Assembly: GCA_964344965.1 (NCBI GenBank)
Contig: CAYFPJ010000011.1
Location: forward strand, 1-34,685
DNA length: 34,685 nucleotides
Source of the DNA: UM-FILTER-37-12 sp964344965
GTDB lineage: Bacteria; Patescibacteriota; Patescibacteriia; Magasanikbacterales; UBA922
Direction of reading: 5' to 3'
Part shown: positions 1 to 6,729 of the stretch, piece after piece
Numbering within the stretch: position 1 is the first letter of the stretch
Layout of the letters: the number at the start of each line of letters is the position of its first letter
Notes under the pieces: model-generated
What the model was told of the DNA's origin: nothing
Database searches by the model: none
The model's input: the letters and a program-made list of their open reading frames with translations, nothing else
Translations under genes and position numbers: made by a program

Positions 1-25
1 CGAAGTCCGTATCATCCCGTTAATC

Positions 26-44
26 CACCGACGTAGTCGGTGGT
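26..44. repeat. Short perfect hairpin near the left edge
   Basis: CCACCGAC, loop GTA, GTCGGTGG: an 8-bp perfect stem. A sister hairpin with the same frame and one changed base pair lies at 34651-34669. Neither is followed by a long T-run, so a dispersed palindrome is more likely than a terminator. Confidence 0.5.
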
Positions 45-48
45 AATT

Positions 49-135
49 AAATTTACAATTTTCAAATTGAAACATTAAAACATTAAAAATTGTTTGTAAA
101 TTAAAAATTTCAAATTAAAAATTATGAATTTTAAC
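49..135. repeat. AT-rich iterated spacer before the first pilin gene
   Basis: This block is built from variants of AAATTGTAAATT, ATTAAAAATTG and AAATTTCAAATT. The same words recur in both orientations at 1347-1392, 1886-1948, 3478-3628, 3994-4070 and 4282-4347, always bordering genes of the pilin array. Such spacers would be substrates for recombination between paralogues. I see no convincing promoter inside it. Confidence 0.55.
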
Positions 136-155
136 CAAAGAAAGGGGGTGATAAT

Positions 156-647
156 ATGTATAGATTAGCAAAATTAGCAAATTATAAGCTCATTCTTGCG
201 GTTGCTTTTGTGGCCTTGTTTGGTCTTGTCATCATGCCGTCTACAACATACGGGGCAGTCTGTGATCCAGAATGTCAAGACGATACACAAGAGTGTGTTG
301 TCAATGACGCAGGAGAAGCAGTGTGTGTCGAAAAAGTAGCCACAGATTTCGGTGTGGCAGAATATGGGACTGCACTTGATCTAGGAGACAAGTCTCTAGA
401 CACGGCTGTCGTAGACATCATCAATTTGCTTCTCGGATTCTTGGGTCTAATCGCTGTCGTTGTCATCCTCATCGGTGGATTCAAATGGATGACTGCAGGT
501 GGTAATGATGAGAAAGTAGGAGAAGCCCGTAAATGGATCTTCTCTGGTATCATCGGACTAGCTATTATCCTGTCAGCTTGGGCTATTTCCAAGTTTGTTA
601 TCGATCAGCTTGCTCTTGCTACCGAGTCAGGTATCTACAAACAATAG
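156..647 (+). CDS. VirB2/TrbC-like pilin-family membrane protein (array member 1)
   Basis: Small membrane protein of 163 aa. Residues 11-32 form a signal peptide or first membrane segment. Hydrophobic segments follow at about 88-108 and 128-148, separated by the short charged loop WMTAGGNDEKVGEARKW. That loop plus the closing AISKFV is the signature shared by all eight tandem paralogues here and matches the type IV secretion pilin family common in Patescibacteria (family knowledge). Between the signal and the first helix sits a domain with four cysteines (36, 40, 47, 57), absent from the other members. A strong ribosome-binding site (AAAGGGGGTG) precedes ATG 156, the clearest in the array. 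No VirB4 or VirB6 gene lies in the window, so the secretion role is inferred from the fold only. Confidence 0.8.
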   Translation: MYRLAKLANYKLILAVAFVALFGLVIMPSTTYGAVCDPECQDDTQECVVNDAGEAVCVEKVATDFGVAEYGTALDLGDKSLDTAVVDIINLLLGFLGLIAVVVILIGGFKWMTAGGNDEKVGEARKWIFSGIIGLAIILSAWAISKFVIDQLALATESGIYKQ

Positions 648-686
648 AAAACTATTATACTATAGTGTCCTTTCTTCCGATATCTT

Positions 687-930
687 ATGTACGAACGTAC
701 GAACAGTACGAAATGTACGAAAAATATTGATTTCGGAAGGAGGGCAGTGTCGTGTAGATGTACGAAATTACGAAATGTACGAAATGTACGAAATTTTGTC
801 ATCAAGATTAAGATTGCTGCCGAAAAGCTTTTACTACGCACATTGTCTGGTGCCAGCTTGCACTCGTCAGGAATCCTGATGTCTCAAATACACTTCGTAA
901 ATTTCGCACTTTTCGTAATTTCGTACATTA
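687..930. repeat. Nonanucleotide TACGAAATG repeat block with inverted right arm
   Basis: This fills most of the 305-base gap between pilins 1 and 2. Variants of GTACGAAAT are iterated at about 687-722 and 760-797 with a spacing of mostly 9 bases. The reverse-complement words TTCGTAAATTTCGCAC and TTCGTAATTTCGTAC follow at 897-930, so the block could fold into a long imperfect hairpin. The same word in the same inverted layout occurs before ftsH (6806-6900). Short open frames across the block are low-complexity translations of the repeat. Confidence 0.7.
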
Positions 931-952
931 TATAAAATATTAAAAGTTTTTT

Positions 953-1345
953 ATGAAAAACAAAATAAAATCAATCTTGATGACCGTTGCTGTTGCATTC
1001 AGTTTACTTTTGACGGCTGGCGCTGTGTCTGCTGAAAATAATCTTTTGCCGCCAGATCCACTGGGTGTAAACTACGGTGAAGCGACCAATCTATCTGGGC
1101 AAGATGTCAGAATTACGGTGGCAAGGATTATAAATGTGGTACTTGGAATTCTTGGAATTATTGTGGTGGTGATCATCCTCTACGCTGGATTCACCTGGAT
1201 GACAGCTGGAGGTAATGATGAGCAAGTGGGCAAAGCCAAGAAGATTCTCTCTGCCGCGGTCATTGGTCTTGTCATTGTGATGAGTGCTTATGCTATTACT
1301 AAGTTTGTGATTTATAATCTGTATCAGGCGACGGGAGGGAGTTAA
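953..1345 (+). CDS. VirB2/TrbC-like pilin-family membrane protein (array member 2)
   Basis: 130 aa, close to the minimal form of the family. It has a signal peptide at about 7-27 (ending AVSA), then hydrophobic segments at about 57-80 and 98-118 around the loop TWMTAGGNDEQVGKAKKI, closing with AYAITKFV. It is the closest relative of member 1 by the shared MTAGGNDE loop. There is no added ectodomain and no cysteine. ATG 953 follows an AT-rich stretch without a Shine-Dalgarno sequence. Downstream lie inverted AT-rich words (1347-1392) and then a copy of the 142-bp element. Confidence 0.8.
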   Translation: MKNKIKSILMTVAVAFSLLLTAGAVSAENNLLPPDPLGVNYGEATNLSGQDVRITVARIINVVLGILGIIVVVIILYAGFTWMTAGGNDEQVGKAKKILSAAVIGLVIVMSAYAITKFVIYNLYQATGGS

Positions 1346-1395
1346 TAATTTTCAATTTACAATTTGAAATTTTTAAACAATTTGAAATGATTAAA

Positions 1396-1537
1396 TCTTT
1401 AAGCGGTTTTATTCCTCGATGCTTGCATCGAAAAAGTGAAAACTAACATTGGTTGAAATAAGATTTTCTGCCAATACCCCGCAGCTTGCTGCGGGGATGG
1501 CCCGATGAAGTCTTACTTAAACCAAATTTACTTTTAT
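1396..1537. mobile_element. 142-bp double-hairpin element, copy 1
   Basis: No difference by eye from the copies at 26292-26433 and 27778-27919. It begins TCTTTAAGCGG and ends ACTTTTAT. It contains two perfect stems closed on the centre GCTTGC: TCGATGC/GCATCGA and CCCCGCAGC/GCTGCGGGG. GGTTGAAATAAGATT near the middle is also imperfectly complementary to AAGTCTTACTTAAACC near the right end. It has no open reading frame of its own. The left flank is TTAAA and there is no target-site duplication. This copy sits 19 bp upstream of the S23 gene. Proposed class: a non-autonomous IS200/IS605-like or REP-like element (inference). Confidence 0.8.
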
Positions 1538-1556
1538 TTTTGAATTAACAAAAAAT

Positions 1557-1901
1557 ATGGAATATGATTTGGAGGGACGCACTTTGCAGTTTAGCAAAGA
1601 CGTGTTGAAAATATTGAGAGAAATAAGGGACGATGTAACGAATAGGTCAATAAAATCTCAATTAGTTAGATCAGCTACCAGTGTTGGTGCTAATTACAGA
1701 GAAGCAAATGGAGCTAGTTCAAAAAAAGATTTCAGAAATAAGATATACATTTGTAAAAAAGAAATAAAAGAAACAGAATATTGGATAGAAGTATTAGCAG
1801 AAGTAGAATCAACTAAAAAAGAAGTACTAAGAAAATTATGGAAAGAAGCACATGAACTAATGTTAATCTTCAGCAAGATATCGTCCAAATTAAAAAATTA
1901 A
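1557..1901 (+). CDS. S23 four-helix-bundle protein (23S rRNA intervening-sequence protein family)
   Basis: 114 aa, all-helical and charged, with the family hallmarks: an N-terminal helix around LQFSKDVLKILREI, the central motif QLVRSATSVGANYREA (residues 36-51), then KKDFRNKIYICKKEIKETEY and a C-terminal LMLIFSKI helix. Family members form small oligomeric helical bundles. They are found in rRNA intervening sequences and as stand-alone genes, and related proteins (Avd) assist diversity-generating retroelements. No retroelement or rRNA is visible here. It interrupts the pilin array between members 2 and 3. The last 14 codons of a second copy survive at 4251-4292, so this gene travelled with at least one array duplication. 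Function here is unknown. Confidence 0.85.
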   Translation: MEYDLEGRTLQFSKDVLKILREIRDDVTNRSIKSQLVRSATSVGANYREANGASSKKDFRNKIYICKKEIKETEYWIEVLAEVESTKKEVLRKLWKEAHELMLIFSKISSKLKN

Positions 1902-1948
1902 AAATTGTTTAAAAATTGAAAATTAAAAATTGTAAATTACCACTGTTT

Positions 1949-2743
1949 ATGAAAAAACTAACCACTCTAGCCATATCTCTCACCCTAGCCATTGGCATCT
2001 TTGCTTTTGGTAGTTTTGTCTTGGCAGATTCTTATGGGCTAGATAAGACTGCGGAGGCGTCTGGACTAGACAAGGCTGCTCCGAAGGAAGTGACCACTAT
2101 CATTGGTAATATCATTGGTAATGCTTTGTCTCTTACTTCGGTTATTTTTTTCATCCTCATGATTTATGGAGGATTCCGCTGGATGCTCGCTCGAGGCAAT
2201 GACGAAGATAGTAAGAAGGCTCTGGACACTATCATTGCCGCAATTATTGGTATCATTATCATCCTTGCTTCATACGCCATTACCAATTTTGTCTTCAATA
2301 GTCTGGGGTCGGCTTCTACGACTACTACAACACCTCCTGGCACAATTGTGACTGAAGATGGTGCAGATGATGACACCGAAACACCTTACACTTCATGTAT
2401 TGCATATGAAGAAGGATCTCCTGCATGTGAGTTCTACCAATTTTCATTCAATACAGAAGGTGGAGGAGATGATTTAGAAGATATCGCAGCATGTGAGCAA
2501 AAAATTGGGGAAAAAATGGAAGACGGTCCTGGTTTTGAGTACGGATTTCCAACTGCTGCAAACTGTAATTCCGCTAGAAATCTTATGATAAGTTGTAATG
2601 GAGATATAAATGAAATGAGATATTGTCTTGATAATGGGTGTTTGCCAGATAGCGATGAATGTTTGGCTAGCAGTGAGACAAAAAATCTTGATAAAAACAA
2701 CATAGACAAATGGCAACCGTGTGCCACCATGGTAGGTTGCTAG
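1949..2743 (+). CDS. Pilin-family membrane protein with Cys-rich C-terminal extension (array member 3)
   Basis: 264 aa from ATG 1949. The frame is open from a TTG at 1916, but those residues are translated AT-rich spacer, and the leader CCACTGTTTATG matches that of member 6. There is a signal peptide at 1-26, hydrophobic segments at about 55-75 and 93-117, and the family loop RWMLARGNDEDSKKALD, closing SYAITNFV. After a Thr-rich linker (about 122-130) comes a roughly 130-residue acidic domain with ten cysteines, unlike anything in members 2, 5, 6 or 7. Depending on topology the extension would be surface-exposed and disulfide-linked. I do not recognise its fold. Member 4 follows after 40 bases. 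Confidence 0.78.
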   Translation: MKKLTTLAISLTLAIGIFAFGSFVLADSYGLDKTAEASGLDKAAPKEVTTIIGNIIGNALSLTSVIFFILMIYGGFRWMLARGNDEDSKKALDTIIAAIIGIIIILASYAITNFVFNSLGSASTTTTTPPGTIVTEDGADDDTETPYTSCIAYEEGSPACEFYQFSFNTEGGGDDLEDIAACEQKIGEKMEDGPGFEYGFPTAANCNSARNLMISCNGDINEMRYCLDNGCLPDSDECLASSETKNLDKNNIDKWQPCATMVGC

Positions 2744-2783
2744 TAGGGCACACCATACTAAAGATTGTATACATAAGAGACAT

Positions 2784-3470
2784 ATGCCCTTCATAAAATT
2801 AAGTAAACTGAGATGGGTTGGGATATTTGTAGTTATTGCCATATTTTTATCCTTTGACTTTGCTCTTGCCGCCAAAAAAATCACCGATGCACCAGGTCAA
2901 TTGTCAAACGTAGTGGCGCCGACAGGGATAGTACAAGACAAGTCAATAGTAGAATTTGTGGGAGAAATAATCCAGTGGGCGCTTGGGGCTGTAGGATTGG
3001 CTTTCTTCATCCTCATGGTCTATGCTGGATTCAAATGGCTACTTGCAAGAGGAAATGACGAAGAAATTAATAAAGCAAGAGATACTATTATAGCTGCTGG
3101 CATCGGACTAGCCATCATTGTCTCGGCCTATGCCATCACCAATTTTGTAACCACGCGAGTGATCCAAGGAGACTCTGGTCCTGGCAGTAGTCAGGAGACT
3201 GGTTTGGCAGAAAGTAACCTGGGATGTTGCTTTGACAAAGTAAGACATCCTGGAGATCCATTAGAATTGAGAGCTACCACCTGGCAATGGAGAGTCACTT
3301 CCCAAAAAGATTGCCAAGTCCAAGGTGAGACCACCAACTCATTTGATGAAATAGCTGGCTCTGGCAGTGACTATTGGGTCTTCAAAGAAGTGGATACCAA
3401 ATTTGAATGTGAACAAGCTTATAATGAATTTTGTTTGAGTAATGATTGTCATGATTTGGGGTTTGAGTAA
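2784..3470 (+). CDS. Pilin-family membrane protein with Cys-containing C-terminal extension (array member 4)
   Basis: 228 aa. Signal or first membrane segment at about 12-29 (ending FALAAKK), hydrophobic segments at about 62-85 and 100-122, the loop KWLLARGNDEEINKARD, and the closing AYAITNFVT. The C-terminal 100 residues form a second extra domain with six cysteines, including a GCC pair, and several tryptophans. It is different in sequence from the extension of member 3. The shared LARGNDE loop and the adjacent position suggest members 3 and 4 are the closest pair, whose extensions then diverged or were replaced. Expression is probably coupled to member 3 (40-base gap). Confidence 0.78.
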   Translation: MPFIKLSKLRWVGIFVVIAIFLSFDFALAAKKITDAPGQLSNVVAPTGIVQDKSIVEFVGEIIQWALGAVGLAFFILMVYAGFKWLLARGNDEEINKARDTIIAAGIGLAIIVSAYAITNFVTTRVIQGDSGPGSSQETGLAESNLGCCFDKVRHPGDPLELRATTWQWRVTSQKDCQVQGETTNSFDEIAGSGSDYWVFKEVDTKFECEQAYNEFCLSNDCHDLGFE

Positions 3471-3477
3471 GTATCGA

Positions 3478-3628
3478 AATTTACAATTTGAAATTTATAA
3501 TTTACAAACAATTTTAAATTTTTAATTTATAAACTTACCTGAATCTTCCATTGTTTCTAAATTGAAATATTAAAAAATTAAAAATTGTTTAAAAATTTCA
3601 AATTGTAAATTAAAAATTATCACCATTT
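3478..3628. repeat. AT-rich inverted spacer between pilins 4 and 5
   Basis: The left half is made of TTTACAATTTGAAATTT-type words. The right half holds the reverse-complement words (AAATTGTAAATT, TTAAAAATTGTTTAAA), around a unique 25-base centre. The whole spacer could fold back on itself. It is the same vocabulary as the other array spacers. Confidence 0.55.
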
Positions 3629-3994
3629 ATGAATAAAATCATCTCCAAAATAAAAAAATTAATCGGCCTGGCAGCCCTTTTACCTTATCACGTCCTCGCC
3701 CAAGGCAATCTCGGTACAGCCAAAATTCAGTTGGATATTGCTGCTGATAAGGCTGGGACAAAAGAAGGAAATGTGGAAATAATTGTAGGAACTGTCATTC
3801 GAGCTGCCCTCACTCTTGTCGGTCTTATTTTTCTTATTCTAATGGTCTATGCAGGGTACTTGTGGATGACAGCCAGAGGAGCTGAGGACCAGGTAACAAA
3901 AGCAAAAAATATCATAGTAGGATCACTCATCGGACTTGTAATCGTCCTAAGTGCTTACGCTATTACTATATTTGTGACTGCGAATTTTACCTAG
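3629..3994 (+). CDS. VirB2/TrbC-like pilin-family membrane protein (array member 5)
   Basis: 121 aa, the shortest member. Signal peptide about 13-24 (ending VLAQ), hydrophobic segments at about 51-74 and 92-114, loop LWMTARGAEDQVTKAKNI, closing AYAITIFV. The loop is intermediate between the TAGGNDE type (members 1, 2) and the later members, with GAED replacing GNDE. No extra domain and no cysteine. The ATG at 3629 follows a CACCATTTATG leader similar to those of members 3 and 6, without a Shine-Dalgarno sequence. Confidence 0.8.
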   Translation: MNKIISKIKKLIGLAALLPYHVLAQGNLGTAKIQLDIAADKAGTKEGNVEIIVGTVIRAALTLVGLIFLILMVYAGYLWMTARGAEDQVTKAKNIIVGSLIGLVIVLSAYAITIFVTANFT

Positions 3995-4079
3995 AAAATT
4001 TTCAATTCACAATTTTTAATTTCCAAACAATTACCAATGAATTAATTTTCAATTTATAAATAAGTATATAGCGCAACTT

Positions 4080-4223
4080 CGTCATTGCGAGGAGCGACGA
4101 AGGAGCGATCCATTCGACTACGCTCAGGACAGGCTCAAGCAATCTCGTTGTTTTGTCTGTAATCAATGAGATGGTCACGTCGTTCGTCTCCGCTGGAGCT
4201 CCGACTCTCTCCTTGCAATGACG
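4080..4223. repeat. CGTCATTGCGAG-type long imperfect palindrome
   Basis: The left arm CGTCATTGCGAGGAGCGACG faces the right arm CTCTCCTTGCAATGACG. This type of palindrome is seen in intergenic regions of many unrelated bacteria (general knowledge). The left arm is interrupted by a roughly 28-base segment (ATTCGACTACGCTCAGGAC and following bases) that splits what is normally GAGCGA...AGCAATCTC, so one small palindrome appears nested in another. Confidence 0.65.
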
Positions 4224-4250
4224 AGGTGGATTCGTAGTCAAAAGAAATTG

Positions 4251-4292
4251 ATGTTAATCTTCAGCAAGATATCATCCACATTAAAAAATTAA
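4251..4292 (+). pseudogene. 3' remnant of a duplicated S23 four-helix-bundle gene
   Basis: Reading from 4251 gives MLIFSKISSTLKN and a stop. This matches the last residues of the intact S23 protein (LMLIFSKISSKLKN, ending at 1901) with one substitution. The DNA match continues through the stop into the AT-rich spacer and the leader of the following pilin, as it does at 1858-1951. It marks a duplication that carried the S23 3' end together with the upstream region of a pilin gene. Confidence 0.75.
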
Positions 4293-4347
4293 AACATTAA
4301 AAATTGTTTAAAAATTTCAAATTAAAAATTGTAAATTACCACTGTTT

Positions 4348-4728
4348 ATGAAAAAAATACTTACATCCTTGTTTCTGTCTTGCACCCTATTACTTACAGT
4401 AGCACCTGTCGCAGCCATAGATTTGGGAATAGGAGATGTCCAAAGTGCTGCCAAGGAAGCAGGATATGACCAAGGTACTGACGAGACAACTTTTGCCAAA
4501 ACACTCGGTACTGTGGTGCAAGCAGCTCTGTCTTTGGTCGGTATTATATTTCTCTCCCTTACAGTCTATGCCGGCTTCCTTTGGATGACAGCAAGTGGTG
4601 AAGAGGAGCAAGTAAAAAAAGCCAAGACTATTCTTCGTCAATCAATTATCGGTCTTATCATCACTGTCGGAGCATATAGTATCACAGCTTTCGTTTTGCC
4701 AGTGATACTTGCCAGGACTACTGGCTAG
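4348..4728 (+). CDS. VirB2/TrbC-like pilin-family membrane protein (array member 6)
   Basis: 126 aa. Signal peptide 1-24 (ending PVAA), hydrophobic segments at about 53-74 and 92-115, loop LWMTASGEEEQVKKAKTI, closing AYSITAFVLPV. The acidic loop GEEE replaces GNDE. The leader and the S23 remnant upstream are shared with member 3, yet the protein lacks the Cys-rich extension. Either the duplication carried only the 5' part or the extension was gained or lost afterwards. Member 7 starts 18 bases downstream, so these two are very likely co-transcribed. Confidence 0.8.
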   Translation: MKKILTSLFLSCTLLLTVAPVAAIDLGIGDVQSAAKEAGYDQGTDETTFAKTLGTVVQAALSLVGIIFLSLTVYAGFLWMTASGEEEQVKKAKTILRQSIIGLIITVGAYSITAFVLPVILARTTG

Positions 4729-4746
4729 GTTTGTATAAATTTCAAT

Positions 4747-5217
4747 ATGAAAAAATTATTTTTTTGGAATAAATATACTTTTGTTCTCACATTAGTAATT
4801 TTTTTATTTATTTTTTTTGCTCCTCAAGTCCAAGCCTCCAGTCTTGAAGATGATATCGCTGTGCAGCTGAAAACAGGTGCAGAAGCTGCAGAACTTCAAG
4901 CAGTTGTGCCGCAAGTTATTATCACAGATATTATCAATGCAGTCCTTACTTTGATCGGGGTTTTATTTATCTTATTGGCCATCTATGCTGGTTACCTGCG
5001 CTTTACTGCCAACGGAGCTGAAGAAGAAATCAAGAAATCCAATGAAGTATTGATAGCAGCCATTATCGGGTCTGTCATTGTCTTCATGGCTTATGCTATT
5101 ACTAGATTTGTCACGACTAGAGCTCAAAATGCTGCTGTTTTGGAAGAAGTGTATGATACTAGTGACTATCACCCAAACGCTGGTGTTGAGGCTGGGATAA
5201 TAATCCAAATAAATTAA
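4747..5217 (+). CDS. VirB2/TrbC-like pilin-family membrane protein (array member 7)
   Basis: 156 aa. Strong signal or membrane anchor at about 11-31 (ending VQAS), hydrophobic segments at about 60-80 and 98-117, loop LRFTANGAEEEIKKSNEVL, closing AYAITRFVTTR. The conserved Trp of the WMTA loop is Arg-Phe here. A 35-residue polar tail follows the last helix, without cysteine. It lies between members 6 (18-base gap) and 8 (5-base gap), the tightest part of the array. Confidence 0.78.
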   Translation: MKKLFFWNKYTFVLTLVIFLFIFFAPQVQASSLEDDIAVQLKTGAEAAELQAVVPQVIITDIINAVLTLIGVLFILLAIYAGYLRFTANGAEEEIKKSNEVLIAAIIGSVIVFMAYAITRFVTTRAQNAAVLEEVYDTSDYHPNAGVEAGIIIQIN

Positions 5218-5222
5218 TCGAA

Positions 5223-5807
5223 ATGTCTAATATATTTAATAAAAAGTTTTTCCTATTCAGCTTTCTTATAATTTTGGTTGCCTTTTTTGGTTTGGTATCA
5301 GTTTCTTACGCCGAAGAAGATACTGAAGGTGATGAAGATCCACTGGTAGAAGAACAATTTTGGAAGGAAAAAGAAATAGACTATGGTCATTCTGGAGTAA
5401 GTAAGCAAACAGATGCCTTCATCGGTGTTGAAGGAGCAAACTTTGGTACAGCTGCTCCTCCACAATATATAGTATTCACTTTGATTCAATACTTCTTGGC
5501 CTTACTTGGAACAGCTTTTCTTGCTTATATGATATATGGAGGAGCCCTCATCATGATGTCTTCTGGGGTAGAAGAAAAGATAGAAAAAGGAAAGAGTATT
5601 ATCAAGAATACTACTATCGCTCTTTTGATAATTTTGTCTTCTTACGGTATGACTTGGGTGGCAGTTTGGCTCTTCACAGCTACTGGTAGTGATGATTACG
5701 ATTGCGTAATAGAGCCTAAGCAGTCTGTTGATCATTTGTCTGGTGCTGCAGATTATTTTGATGGTCCTATTGATGAGATTGTTAGTGAAAATTGTATTTA
5801 TAAATAG
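5223..5807 (+). CDS. Divergent pilin-family membrane protein (array member 8)
   Basis: 194 aa, the most divergent paralogue. Signal segment about 8-30 (ending VSYA), a 55-residue acidic segment, then hydrophobic segments at about 82-102 and 124-146 around the loop GGALIMMSSGVEEKIEKGKS. The usual WM.A.GN(D)E pattern is reduced to MMSSGVEE, but the G-x(3)-EE-x(3)-K-I spacing and the helix after it are kept. Two cysteines occur in the C-terminal tail. It starts five bases after member 7 and is followed by a good intrinsic terminator, so it closes the operon. Confidence 0.7.
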   Translation: MSNIFNKKFFLFSFLIILVAFFGLVSVSYAEEDTEGDEDPLVEEQFWKEKEIDYGHSGVSKQTDAFIGVEGANFGTAAPPQYIVFTLIQYFLALLGTAFLAYMIYGGALIMMSSGVEEKIEKGKSIIKNTTIALLIILSSYGMTWVAVWLFTATGSDDYDCVIEPKQSVDHLSGAADYFDGPIDEIVSENCIYK

Positions 5808-5825
5808 GATGTAATTTATCTAATT

Positions 5826-5857
5826 AAAATACACTATATTAATAGTGTATTTTTTTG
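5826..5857 (+). terminator. Intrinsic terminator of the pilin array
   Basis: AATACACTA, loop, TAGTGTATT followed by a run of T. The perfect 9-bp stem lies 20 bases after the stop codon of the last pilin gene. Confidence 0.85.
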
Positions 5858-5868
5858 ATAGAGAAAAA

Positions 5869-5966
5869 TGTCATCCTGAGACACACGAAGCCTGCCTGCC
5901 GGCAGGGATCTTTCTTATAGAGGATGTCTTCCTAGACACAGATCCTTCGCTGTGCTCAGGATGACA
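5869..5966. repeat. TGTCATCCTGAG-type palindrome with a nested smaller palindrome
   Basis: The outer arms are TGTCATCCTGAG (5869-5880) and CTCAGGATGACA (5955-5966). The right arm continues as AGATCCTTCG. The left arm would pair with it if the bases CCTGCCTGCCGGCAG (5891-5905) were removed, so a smaller GC-rich palindrome appears inserted into the left arm. The outer repeat type is widespread in bacterial spacers. Confidence 0.65.
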
Positions 5967-5994
5967 AATGTTTGGTACAAAAATACCTCGGGGA

Positions 5995-6720
5995 TTATTT
6001 ATTATCTGTTGAAGAAAGTTTGTTTTTGTAGGGTTTTTTGAATATCAACATGTGAAAAAAGTTTGCAACATACGTCCATAGAGATTTGTGTGGCACAAAG
6101 CGTCTGGAAGATACCAGACATTTTAGACTCATGTCCAACTTCACTTCACCAAATTTGCTTATTTTTCTGCAAATATCCATATCTTCTCCATAACAGAGTG
6201 TACCATCAAATCCATTGGTCTTATCGTAGGTTTCTTTTGTGAAAGTCATGTTGTGCCCCATTGGCCCCACCCTTCCCCACGACAGAATGCGCGCAAGAAA
6301 ATAAAAAGACCAATGAAAAACAGGGCGAATCAAATTTATCCACCATGGTGCATCATAATAATACATCTGACCACCGATGATTTTTAGGTGAGGATTTTTT
6401 TGGAATCTTTTGGACACCTCAGAAAAATAATTTTTTGGCAGCCTGGTATCAGCGTCAACATGCATTACATACTTACCTCTTGCTTGTTCAGTGCCGATCT
6501 TTCTGGCTTGTCCGACCCCTGGTCTTTTTTCATTTATTACCTTCACACCAAGTTCCTTTGCTACAGATTCTGTCTGGTCAGTAGATCCATTATTCACTAC
6601 TATTATTTCATACGAAAAATCACCACTTTGATTCTTGATGGCAGCAATGCAGTGTGACAGCATTTTTTCTTCGTTTCGTGCCGGTATTACTAGAGAAAAT
6701 AAAGGATTGGAGATAGGCAT
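5995..6720 (-). CDS. Family 2 glycosyltransferase
   Basis: 241 aa with a GT-A fold. The N-terminus FSLVIPARNEE is the nucleotide-binding start of GT2 enzymes. EIIVVNNGSTDQT follows, then the metal-binding DAD in YVMHVDADTRLP, and GEDMDICRKISKFG in the acceptor region. There is one possible membrane-associated stretch (WSFYFLARIL). It would transfer a sugar from a nucleotide- or lipid-linked donor to a surface glycan or lipid carrier; the substrate cannot be read from sequence. The gene stands alone, divergent from ftsH. Its ATG lies only about three to four bases downstream of the start point predicted from its promoter. Confidence 0.85.
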   Translation of the reverse strand: MPISNPLFSLVIPARNEEKMLSHCIAAIKNQSGDFSYEIIVVNNGSTDQTESVAKELGVKVINEKRPGVGQARKIGTEQARGKYVMHVDADTRLPKNYFSEVSKRFQKNPHLKIIGGQMYYYDAPWWINLIRPVFHWSFYFLARILSWGRVGPMGHNMTFTKETYDKTNGFDGTLCYGEDMDICRKISKFGEVKLDMSLKCLVSSRRFVPHKSLWTYVANFFHMLIFKKPYKNKLSSTDNK

Positions 6721-6729
6721 AGCGACTAC

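Larger units (their letters stand above)
3995..4347. repeat. 353-base composite spacer between pilins 5 and 6
   Basis: No intact gene. From left to right: AT-rich words in reverse orientation (3994-4070), a large GC-richer palindrome (4080-4223), a 14-codon remnant of an S23 gene (4251-4292), and AT-rich words in forward orientation ending in the CCACTGTTTATG leader of member 6. The right end copies the region upstream of member 3. Confidence 0.7.

Noticed and set aside
595..935. Short plus-strand frames rich in Arg-Asn-Val repeats between pilins 1 and 2
   Set aside because: They are translations of the TACGAAATG repeat and have no start signals or non-repetitive content.
4080..4223. Terminator or attenuator for pilin 5
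   Set aside because: The structure matches a widespread dispersed palindrome, lies 85 bases past the stop and has no T-run at its end.
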